Assembly: GCF_022581195.2 (NCBI RefSeq)
Contig: NC_061467.1
Span: 4,154,001-4,218,000, forward strand
Length of the DNA stretch: 64,000 nt
Source: Helicoverpa zea
Lineage: Eukaryota > Arthropoda > Insecta > Lepidoptera > Noctuidae
Direction: 5' to 3'
Part shown: positions 1 through 10,531 of the stretch, piece by piece
Numbering within the stretch: the stretch's first letter is position 1
How the letters are laid out: each line of letters begins with the position of its first letter
The notes under the pieces: generated by a model
What the model saw: the letters and a program-made list of their open reading frames with translations, nothing else
The model's database searches: none
Told to the model about the DNA's origin: nothing
Translations under genes and position numbers: made by a program

Positions 1-1028
1 TACGTACAACATAACTACGTTCTCCAACTCACGAATGATATAAGTGCAATCACTGGCTGATATCATGCGCTTATATACCAACAGTACAAGACTTCAGTTC
101 TCATGCATTTAGATGTGTAATGTGCATTTTATATGGACCAATTTCAAATGAAGAACTTTGTTTCTTTCTTTTTTATTTGGCTTTATGCCTGCTAGTTTGA
201 CTTATGGCAGTTACAAAAAAAAAGGAAAAGATATTTGAAACACAAACATTGCCCCGTTTTATATCCGCACACATTTGGTTCACGCGCGGTTACTAAGGGC
301 AGACACCAACACAGCAATAAATCATCCCTAAACTCGGAAACTTTCCATTCCGAACCCATTATATTTGACGGCGTATGTCAGCGAGACACTTCCTCATTCC
401 ACTACCTTACCTTTGTGAAAGCACTCAATAAAAGTGCTGTCATTACGAGAGAAGGTAATGTAGATTTCAAAATAGAGATTGCATTATTCTATCGCTTTTC
501 AGATCTAAACAAAAAGGGGAATAAAATACAAATGAAAGTCGCGTTCCCGTCGCCACCAATATGGCGGCAAAGTCACTGCGGGAATATTCCACTGTGGTTG
601 TATTACCTTAGCGATTCAGGAATCGAACGAGCATAATAATAGCCGTACTAAGTATAGGAATATTTTCCCTATTAGCGCACCCCGCCCATATCGGTTAATG
701 GCAGAACTTTCACATGGAAACTCAATAACGCAACGGTCAGCTAATATCGCCTGAAATATGCATGGGTGAGGTCTTTCCGTTGTGTTTTGTTGGCGCGAAA
801 AATGATTAGGTGGGTAGTAGCCGTGCACGGGACCCTGGGGACACAAGTTTGATTGCTGTACAGACTCCATCCACTCCATCCATTGTTGTTTGTTGTGAGA
901 TGAATATATTACTTTAGTATGACTGTTTTCACCGAGCGACACTAAAGCCGAACGCAACTTTGTTGTGATTTAGTGGTTGTCCTGTTTATATTCTGCTCAT
1001 ACTTATCATCCTTTTTTTGTTTGAACAG
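1..1028. other. Upstream flank, probably MMP intron
   Basis: No gene is supported here. The first metalloproteinase exon in the window opens at 1029 with an acceptor AG at 1027-1028 and begins mid-codon, so this stretch is most likely intron of that gene. I found no propeptide cysteine-switch exon. The open frames at 235-636 (+) and 616-957 (-) resemble no known protein and have no splice support. Confidence 0.5.
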
Positions 1029-4000
1029 ACGTTATCATGACGATGCGTATCCTTTCGACGGGCGCGGAGCGATCCTTGCGCACGCGTTCTTCCCCGGCAC
1101 GGGTCGCGGCGGAGACGCACATTTTGACGATGACGAGCTCTGGCTGTTGCAACCAAGGGATGACGATGAAGAAGGTAAGGACTTGCACCTTATTTTAAGC
1201 GCTTGCGGTTATTAAGTTAGGCAACTTGCGATATTGCACATTCATACAGGTAACTGTACCCCAAATAATTTCAATCCTTAGCACGTTTTATTGCTTTTAA
1301 TAAAACCGGGCATTATAACAGCCACATTGTTTATAGTTGGCTATAGTTTGCAAACATAAACGCATGGTGATGCACGTACGTAATTAACAGATTTCCAATG
1401 AATTTGCAGAGCTTCCGTGAAAAGTTCACGTGTAGCTCGGAAATGAGCATGTTGCGGTCAGCCATGTTTTGACATGCAAATGTCGAAAGTGCCGGAATAC
1501 GCCGCTCACCTTAGTTGTTACACGCCCACCGTATTGCCTTTTGTAGCCTGACGGGGATAATATCACTGAATTTCAGCTTTCATTGTAAAATGTCGCCTAT
1601 ATAAACGGCTAATTTGGAACAAAATTATACATTATATACCTAGCTGGAGTTTGTTTGTTTGAACGTGCTTATAATCAGGAACTTCGGAGTTTGAAAAAAT
1701 CTTTCAGTATTAGATATCCAATTTATCGTAGATTTCGGCGTCGACTAGTATATGTACGAGAAGTACGTATATGTTAACATTTTAAGGTCATATAATAACA
1801 AAGGGGCCAGCTTTTAGTAATCGCAGTCGTTACACTTCATAGAGCTATGAGAATTACGTCATCGGAATAATGGACATAGTATAGGTGTCCGAAGCGAGCC
1901 AAGTGTGGTCGTCGCATGTATAGTGTAAACACGACAGTAGCCGATAGGTGGCGACCGCAGGCGGGCGGGCGCCGCTACGATTACTGGGCACACGTGATAA
2001 TTTACACGGACAACGGACGGGAACAACGCCACTTCCAATTGTATTCGGCTAGCCATGTGTAAATATCCACCTTTATTTGACTGAACCCACATACCTACCT
2101 GCTAAATCTATAGAAACCTATAGGCACCTCTAGCTGATATTGCTAAAATGACGAGGCCTTTGCAGAAAAATCTGTATACTACTTCGTGAATATTTCAATT
2201 GTTTGTTTTTTTTTTCAGGAACATCACTGTTTGCCGTGGCTGCTCACGAGTTTGGACATTCTCTAGGCCTCAGTCATAGTTCTGTGAAGGGCGCGCTTAT
2301 GTTTCCGTGGTATCAGGGCATTCAACCAAACTTTGTGTTACCAGAAGACGACCGCAATGGTATCCAGCAAATGTATGGTAAGCATCAATAATTGACTGAT
2401 AATGTCAGCTGCAACTGAGCGAAATGATCATAATAAATCATCATTTAGACATATCTATATTCTTAATCATTATTTTCAGGACCTAAAAAGAGTACGAAAT
2501 GGGCCAAAATACCATATTATCGCCCAGCTGAACCGCCACCAACTACGACGACCACCACGACCACCACTACCACCACGACAACTACAACCAGGAGGCCGTA
2601 CATCAACCAACACCACAACAGACATCAAGATAGATACCCCAACCGGCCATACACCCCATACCCACGCATTCCCAGTAAATACCCTGCATACTACCCGGAG
2701 AAACCCAACCATTACCCGTATCACCCCGACCGCCGCCATTACAACTCAAGCGAAGAACATCCTCGACGCACAAATCATCATCATAACTTCCGTCCCACGG
2801 AGACGACCAGCCATCCTACCACCTACCGCCCACGCTACCCCTATGTGCAGCCAGAGTACCCGAGCAATCCCAGACCGAATTATCCAAATGATCCGAGACA
2901 AGATAACCCTAGGAAGCCGTATTACCCGGAGAAGACCACGCAACGAACAACGACCACCACACCTTCGGACAAACCTGACAAGTGTGACACAAGTTATGAT
3001 GCAGTCGCCCTTATACGTGGTGAACTCTTCATATTCAAAAACAGAGTAAGTACTTGTCTAATTAAACATTTGATTTTGATATATTGAAGTCATCACAGTT
3101 TCTCTCATTTTTTCTTTCCCTTATCATGTTTGTGGACACCGAACTGTCCTTAATCTTAACTTTACTTTTCCAGTACCATTGGAGGATAGGAGCTAATGGA
3201 CATTACCCTGGTTATCCAATGGAAACAACAAGAATGTGGCCCAGTTTACCCAGAGATCTTACTCACGTCGACGCTGTTTATGAAAGACCAGATCGAAAAA
3301 TAGCTATTTTCATTGGTAAGAAAACACATACCTACTTTCGATTTTTCTTCCCGAAAATGAAGAGGTTTTAAATTTGGATGTTTCTTTTTGTTTTTTCCTT
3401 ATCTAACCTTTTCATTTTATTTCAGGTAAAGAACTATACTTATTTAATTCTCAATATCTGGTGCCGGGATACCCGAAACCACTATCCACGTTCGGCCTTC
3501 CTGAAAGTTTGGACAAACTAGACGCTGCCATGGTCTGGGGTCACAACGGCAACACCTATTTCTATAGCGGCACTATGTACTGGAAGTAAGTTACTTATAT
3601 TTTTAACCCTCTACGTTAGGGATAAACTACATTATATCTGACACTATTTTAGTTTTTCCTAAAAAGTACCAAGGTCCTAAATAATTATTTGCTTTCAGAT
3701 ATGATGAAGAAAAAGGTCGTGTTGACTACGATTACCCTCGCAACATGGCCATGTGGAAGGGCGTGGGGTACAATATTGACAGCGTCTTCCAGTGGAAAGA
3801 CGGTAAGCATAAGCATTCTTTAATTCCTTGTGTACCTACTTTATAATGTGCCATCAATTAGAAAAGTGACCAACCGTGAACCAACCGACCAATCGTAATC
3901 ATTATTTCTTTTTTCAGGTAAAACGTATTTCTTCAAAGGGAAAGGCTTTTGGAAGTTCAACGACCTTCAAATGCGCGTCGAAAATGAGAGGCAGTACCCT

Positions 4001-4186
4001 TCGTCTACATTCTGGATGGGATGCCCCACGGAGCGCGCCGGTCGCCGCGCCGGCTACAAGGCGCCGCCCGCGCCCGGCTCAACTCTACGCTCACCTAGTG
4101 CTGCAACTACTATTACTGTAAACTTACTACCATTCTTATGCTCTACACTCTTAATATTAACAAGTTATATTAGGTACCTTACGTAA
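1029..4186 (+). CDS. Mmp2: Matrix metalloproteinase, Mmp2-like (5' partial)
   Basis: Zinc endopeptidase of the matrixin family, which cleaves extracellular matrix and basement membrane outside the cell. Exons with consistent phase: 1029-1174, 2219-2377, 2480-3045, 3174-3315, 3426-3585, 3699-3802, 3918-4186. The first carries the structural zinc/calcium segment (HDDAYPFDG, then DAHFDDDE). The second has the catalytic zinc site HEFGHSLGLSH and the Met-turn (ALM). The third is a hinge of about 170 residues, rich in Thr, Pro, Tyr and His, with a run of about 15 Thr. The remaining exons form a hemopexin propeller closed by its usual cysteine pair (DKCD and WMGCP). The C-terminus, LLPFLCSTLLILTSYIRYLT, is hydrophobic after a small-residue stretch, which suggests a GPI-anchor signal. 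In flies Mmp2 is GPI-anchored and Mmp1 is secreted, so the Mmp2 label rests on this tail. Signal peptide and propeptide exons lie outside the window. Family is certain; the paralogue call is moderate. Confidence 0.93.
1175..2218 (+). other. MMP intron with a repeat fragment
   Basis: Intron bounded by donor GTAAGG and acceptor TTTTTCAG. At about 1645-1740 it holds a diverged fragment of the interspersed repeat seen more fully at 61413-61600 (GTTTGTTTGTTTGAACG, then a CTTTCAGT..TTAGATA block). Nothing else is supported. Confidence 0.5.
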
Positions 4187-7100
4187 TTTATTACTATGAC
4201 TGGCATAATGGTGAACGCACACCTTTCAGAATCGATCGCGGCGAAGGAATCGAATGCATACGAAACCTCGCACACTTGCGCGCTCTGAATTTGTCGAATC
4301 GTCCGAATCTGGCAGAATTACAGATATGATATTCGATAAATTCGATTCTTTTGCCGTGGTCGATCTTGACAGGTTTTCGTTCACCATATTAAATTATAAT
4401 TACTTATGGTATGGGTGGGTCATAGGCTTAGAATATATACTGTCCGGCTATGCGCCAACATAATATGTAGAAAAGTATATATCCTAAGTGTATGATTCTT
4501 GAACTTAAATCTGGTTACCTAATTAGGAATTTTGTAACGTACTGATAAGAGTTAAGATTTGGGAACATTGTAACGGTCAAGTTATAGTTCAGCTTATAGG
4601 AAGTCTTTAGGTGTCTATACCTAACGTATATTTTTGCATAACATAAAGGATACGAAAGTAAAGAACGATAAAAAAAATTAAAGCTACCTTAATTTAATTC
4701 TCCTGTAATATACCTAAAGCTAAAAGATGCAATTTTAACTTAACTGAGAAACCTATGTACCAGAGACGTGTCAAAACGTCGGAATCAACAAGTACATATC
4801 GGAAACGTCTGATTTAAGACTAGAATTAGTAACTATTGCGCAAAATTGCACTGCCTGTTTAGTATTAAACAAATATCTAAGTACGTTAGTATAATATACG
4901 TGAAGTAAGAAAATTAAATAAAATTACAAGTAATCGATTAGGTATACCTACCGATCGATATTGATTAAGTATAGTCGACCTATATTATTATTTAGGCAAT
5001 AAGTAATTATATGAAATATTATTTCTATTATATGTACATTTTGATCTCAAAACGATCGAGTGCTTGGTTTGTTAATGTCATGTAAGGTATAAAACACCAT
5101 CCATTTAGCTTCTGTACAGTTTGTATTGTACTTCGATGTTTAATTGTTAAAATGAAAATCAGATACGGTAACTATGGGTACTCAATAAGTAATAAATACT
5201 TTGTGCCATAGGTACCAACAACACATAACTGCCTTAGTTATTTGGTATTATAATAACATGCATTTGTAGATTAATGTTGTAAAAATTGTACTCGTTTTCT
5301 TTATTATTACTTATGTATATCATCTATATAATAGTTGACTAACTTATTTATATCTCTTATGCTGGTTAAAAGAGGTACACATATACTGTAATTGTAAATT
5401 ATATAAATGATTTAAAGTTATAGATAACTAAACATAAAATAGATGCCATATAAATCAATGCTAACTATATACATATAATGGTATGATATATACATGTATT
5501 TTTTAACAAATGGCCTTACGTGTAAGTACTGAGAAAAAGTTAGGGATGATGAATATGAAGCGTGTAATCTGATTGTGTTGCCAATGAGAAAAGAAAAAGT
5601 TAAACTTGTTAGAATGAATATGGTGCTTATTATAGTTAGTAATTGTACAGAATAAATTCTCTTTGGATATTTTTGTATGTTGCTGTTGTGTCTTGACTCA
5701 ATATTTACCAAACAACTCAAATATCTTACAGTCTTCTTTAATTCCCGAACTATATTAGGTACTATCTAATATGAAATAATCAATAAATACACCTACATTA
5801 TAACAAAACAATAAAGTGAATATATAAAACACATGAATATATTTAATCCTGTGCAATCAGCAGTCCAGTTTTTATCAATGTTCATTTTATTGTAAGGAAA
5901 ATAATAATAATTTAAGGGTTGAAAGCCATGTGGTCGCTGGGGTGACTTGTATGTAACGCAATGTTATACCTCTCAAGCCACTCAACATTTTAGTGTAATA
6001 AGTATAGGCTACATTCGATTTTTATAGTTTCTTTGGTCACAAATACATAATTTAATAATAACTGTGATATTTACTTTTATATAAAATGCCACGAAATCTG
6101 GCGATAAAAAGGAATAAAAAAAAGTCTTTCTAAAATAATATTACTCAATGAATAATTTTAGTTCAATGTAATACCTTTAAATACTATTATATGTTTAATA
6201 AAGAAATTTCTATGGTAACTTGTATTTTATTTCGTAGTTATTCATAACAACAATGATCTCATAGACTACAGAATTTAAAATCAGTATGATCAACAAAAGT
6301 CATCTTTATGTCATAGTCAACACAAAGGAGAGCTACAAGCGAGTTTTTACTACAGTAAGAGAAAATGGACTTATGGAAGCCAAAGCTACAAAGTATTACT
6401 TGTGTAGTATAAAATTAGACTGCAGAAGCACTTAAACCAAATTGTGAGGCAGCTTATAAATAACTGACTCCAATGGTCGGCTTAAAAAGCGGCGAGATAT
6501 TTACGACATTATTACCAAATAAAAAGAAAGGGCTTACTCTACTGGGAGTAATCCTAAGTGCTACCCGCATAGACATAATATTAGTAAACAGGACTGCGCA
6601 TATAAACCCAAAAAACGAGCCGAGTGAAACAGTTAGTACGGAGGCTGTCTGTCCCTTTCTAATAGGGTGACTATAAGATTAAGCTATGTGAGACAAATCC
6701 GAATTTGCTAAGATTATTAAACACAGATTAGTATTGAAGTTTTAACTTACGCAGTTTGTGACCTTAAGATACTAATAAAGGCTTTTAATAATTAGCGGAA
6801 ATTAGCAGTATAAAAGCAGGAAGATTCGAAGTGAAGACTGTTTTTTTTGTATTTCTACTTCATATATAGACTGCTGAGCCATTTATGTCGCCTTTCTTCA
6901 TTTTTTGGGAAGCTATAACAATAGTACAACAGTTTTAAAATCCATCACCCATATTTTCACTCATTACAAGAATTCATGGGCACCCTAGTTGTTTGGTTTA
7001 CGAAAATGTTATTATTAGCTAACCTGTGGAACGATATATTGCAACCACCATAGGATTCACTTTTACAAGTATAAACACAACACTTTTTCACCATTTAAAT

Positions 7101-8224
7101 AGTTTAAATTGATTTAATACAAAAAATATAAACAAAATTTTAAATGCTGATTACGCGCCAAGAATGTTCAGGGTTACCGCTAGAAAATAAAAAAAAGCAA
7201 AATAAAAATTTATGTTGTTTATGTTTTAATAATAAATACGAATAAATTAATGCGATTGTTATTAATTTGTTGACTTACAATTGTTAAAATAAGATAAAAA
7301 TATAAGTGATTCAATTGTTTTTGGGAAGACAAAACTTTTGATCACAACATTTTTTTATGCTGGCAAGGTGTTAGAAAGAGACAAACAGCCTCCGTTCGAA
7401 CTATCCCTCTCGGCTCGGATTTGCCTCTGTGTATTATGCAACCAATTTAGTACCTTATTGCGTTAGAATAGAGTTCATTTTCGTAAATATATATTTTGAG
7501 CGTGCGCAATCTTGTTTAGTAATATTATATCTATGGCTACCCGCCACTTGAACTTCACCATATCTACTTAGAAAGACTGACTGCATGATTGGATCGAAAA
7601 TAAGAGTTATTCATCTGATTATTCGTTAGTTGTCTACCTTTCAAACTGAAACAAACAAAAAAATTCGCTACCATACCTAAAATTAGGGCCTGAAACCACT
7701 AAATCATAACACTAGTCAACAGCATTTTCATAACCAAGGTGAAACATATATATTCTTGCAGATTATTATCTATCACAGAATCGAAGTCTAGAACACAGGA
7801 CTGCTTTAGCACGTCTAGTTTTGGAGAAAAACCAATCTGAAAATGCCTAAAAACGCTTTTTTAACGATATTTAAAGCCATTTTTTTACAGACACTATTTT
7901 TTTTTCGTATTTTCTAACTAAAGAATCATTTAGTATTGCTCTTCTCAATTCAAATCCAGTTTACTTTACATCATTACGAGTTTTCTTTCTCAAGATATAC
8001 CATTTTACATTTACAGATTTTTTCATAAATGATAAAATAAGCCAAAATCATGGAAAGAAACAGACCTCCACGGAATGGTATAGAATACTTTTATTTTCAA
8101 ATAGGTCTTGCTTTCCACAAAAATTGATAGGGACAGATGTGGAAAAGTGGGTACTTTATGTTGAGTATTATTCTCATTGTCTATACCCTAAATTATGATA
8201 CCAAATCTAAGGGCCTTTAAACAA
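4187..8224. other. Intergenic region, MMP 3'UTR then no gene
   Basis: AT-rich sequence with no coding exon I can support. The first part must include the MMP 3'UTR. Candidate AATAAA signals occur at 4917-4922 and 5191-5196, and the sequence alone does not say which is used. Segments at about 6613-6661 and 7364-7415 are imperfect inverted copies of each other (both contain CGGAGGCTGT), so 6.6-7.4 kb is probably a decayed inverted-repeat element. The open frame at 6473-6670 runs into the left arm and is not a gene. Confidence 0.5.
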
Positions 8225-9260
8225 ATGAATCATGGTGAGCCACTAGTTTCAACATTTACTTTTGGCTTATGTTTAACTGATCACCAGATATAGTAACAAA
8301 CAGCAGACAAAAATAGTAAATGATCACCAAAATGAAACTCGCATTTTAATGTAAAACTATCACCAAAGTTTTAACACTTTGCTATCCTATTTAAGTGAAA
8401 TTACTCCAAAATAAATCATGCGTAAGCCAAAAATAGTAAATGATCACCAAAATTAAACCACCATTTTAAAGTAAGATTATAACCAAAGTCTTTAAATTCT
8501 GCTATCCTATTTAAGCAAAATGAGTCCAAAAAAATCATTGTTATCCCAAAAGTAGTAAATGATCACCAAAAGTAGTAAATGATCATCAAAAAAGTTTTTA
8601 CATCTTGCTATCCTGTTTAAGTAAACTGACTCCAAAAAAATAAGTTCGGCCTGATAAAATAAATGTAATAACATTTTGGGGACCCTTTTCCTGCACTAGC
8701 GTGGAAAATTGTCTATTGCATGCCTCTAAACAGTGCGATAAGAGTGTATTGAGAAACACATTCTTCTTCTTCTTTCTCCTGCCCTGTTCCCAATTTTACT
8801 TGGCGTCGGCGCAATATGTCATTTTCTTCCATTTTCCCCTGTCACTCGTCATACTGACACTCACGCATGCATTGCAAGCCGGACACATAACTTAATATGG
8901 CATCATAATACTTTATTTGGTAATAAGCCTACATTTTATGGCAATCACAGTGACTTATTTAGGCAAAAATAATACATTAATTTGGTCGTCAAGAGTTGGT
9001 GATCATTTACTAAATTTGGTGGTCGAATACAATTTAAAGTGAAGTCGTGACTAAAATAGCTGGTACTATTACATTTTTAGACTTTATTTTTCTGGTGTTC
9101 AGTAGATATTTCTGGTTGCAAAACTTAGGGTATCAAAGCATTTTATGGTGGTCATTATATTTGTTCCCTTTACTTTTTTACGTAGATTATGGAGTAAGAA
9201 GACTGAGGTTACTATTTAGCTTGTGGCTTCCGTGTCAGTTGGCTGTTTACAAGGATTCCT
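8225..9260. repeat. Decayed repeat with 120-bp tandem units
   Basis: The phrase AGTAAATGATCACCAAAA recurs at about 8315, 8435 and 8553, giving roughly three tandem copies of a 120-bp unit from 8310 to 8640. A reversed copy of the same motif (GGTGATCATTTACTAAATTT) lies near 9000, so this is probably one mobile element with internal tandem repeats. The stretch at 8760-8885 is a TTCTTCTTC..GGCGTCGGCGCAATATGTC sequence that I recall as dispersed in moth genomes. The small open frames at 8701 and 9047 are not genes. Confidence 0.55.
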
Positions 9261-9705
9261 AGTAATTTGGTACAACTATTTCCTTGGTGTACTGTATTTT
9301 TTTGTTTAAAGTGTGTAACTAAAATTTTCAAAACTTTACTAATAAATTATTTTTATTGAGCTAGTTAATTATCGTTTAGGGAGCATTTTTCACATCTATT
9401 AATTTTTTTGTTTTATCATTTCATCGTCATTTTTAGAGCCATGCTGTCATCAGCATATACATAGTATTATTAGAAATCTCAATTGGTAAGTTGTAATAAT
9501 ATATGTGGGCACCCCTGGCCTGTATGTGTCCAGAAACAACAAACAGATTATGAAACTTAATTTTTAGTAAGTAGATTAGAAATTACTACAATGGAAGAAC
9601 TAGGGCTCCATTTAAAATATATAAAAAAAAAACTTAATTCTATGGCTATAATTTATTAAATCAACAAAATAACAATTTTCTTACCTAAAAACATTAGATA
9701 TAATG

Positions 9706-9972
9706 TCATTTCTTCTCTTCAGTTGATACTTCAGTTTTAAATCCTAATTTATCCCAATCTTCTCTCGCCATGAGGTTATTCTCCATTCTGCAGCCTAAAT
9801 ACTCTTTAGCTTCATCTCGGCACAAGGAATTATTGCCATTGTTATTTAACAAACACTTCATATATTTCCTCATACTGCTTTTACATACTCCATCGTGATC
9901 CAGAGGAAAGCTACCCTTATCTGGCGGTGTTGGTATAAATTGTTTTTGCCCAAAAGTCATTGCAGTCGACAT
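9706..9972 (-). CDS. Cox19: Cytochrome c oxidase assembly protein COX19
   Basis: Small twin-CX9C protein of the mitochondrial intermembrane space and cytosol, needed for copper delivery and assembly of cytochrome c oxidase. The single-exon frame is 88 codons, the usual COX19 length. The N-terminal PPDKGSFPLDH signature is conserved. The two motifs are C30-X9-C40 and C51-X9-C61, which form the coiled-coil-helix-coiled-coil-helix fold with two disulfides. The start is the only ATG before the conserved block. An AATAAA signal (TTTATT on the plus strand) lies at 9652-9657, about 50 bp past the stop. It is divergent from RBM19/Mrd1, with 559 bp between start codons. Confidence 0.96.
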   Translation of the reverse strand: MSTAMTFGQKQFIPTPPDKGSFPLDHDGVCKSSMRKYMKCLLNNNGNNSLCRDEAKEYLGCRMENNLMAREDWDKLGFKTEVSTEEKK

Positions 9973-10531
9973 TTTTATAAATATTAAATTACAAGTTTTA
10001 CAAATTTTTTGCGGTGTTTTGGTGTCCTTTCTGCTTTATCTCTTCAACAATTTGACTTTATCAATATTTTCTCACTCAATAATTTTCTATAATCTTCACC
10101 GGGTGAACAGCTGATTATATTATCTTACTTGACAGATTTACTTTTTTTTACATTGGCACTAGACTACCAGCGTTCGTTCAGAAACGTTATTAACCACCCC
10201 ATCAGCAACTGCGGTGTGGACTCTGCAAAATATATTTTGACCGGTTAGAAGTCATGAATCTTCTTGAATTTTGTATCGAGAAAGGCTTAAGTCTTTTTGT
10301 TACACGGTTGTGCAAAGAAGAAGAGGAAAATGTGTAGATATTTTTGTTGTAGAGCAGAAATGATTCCGCTCTTTCTTTGTGTTATGAGTGCATTCCAGTC
10401 AATTTGTAATTCCTTGTATTTTTTTTGGTGTCAAATCTATCAACGTCAAAGGTCTGTCAAAAATAAAATGTGCATGTAGCACGTGCAAGATCGTGTTTAT
10501 TTACAAAAATAAAAGTTAATTTTAATAAAAA
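9973..10531. promoter_or_regulatory. Divergent Cox19 / Mrd1 intergenic region
   Basis: 559 bp between two head-to-head start codons, so it must hold both promoters and 5'UTRs. I see no clear TATA box and assign no factor sites. The 60-codon open frame at 10297-10479 shows no recognisable protein features and is left out. Confidence 0.5.

Noticed and set aside
235..636. 134-codon open frame upstream of the metalloproteinase
   Set aside because: No known domain, starts at a non-ATG codon, no splice or promoter support; probably intron.
6473..6670. 65-codon plus-strand frame
   Set aside because: Runs into the left arm of an imperfect inverted repeat; no recognisable protein features.
10297..10479. 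60-codon frame between Cox19 and Mrd1
   Set aside because: Cys-rich by composition only, non-ATG start, lies in the shared promoter region.
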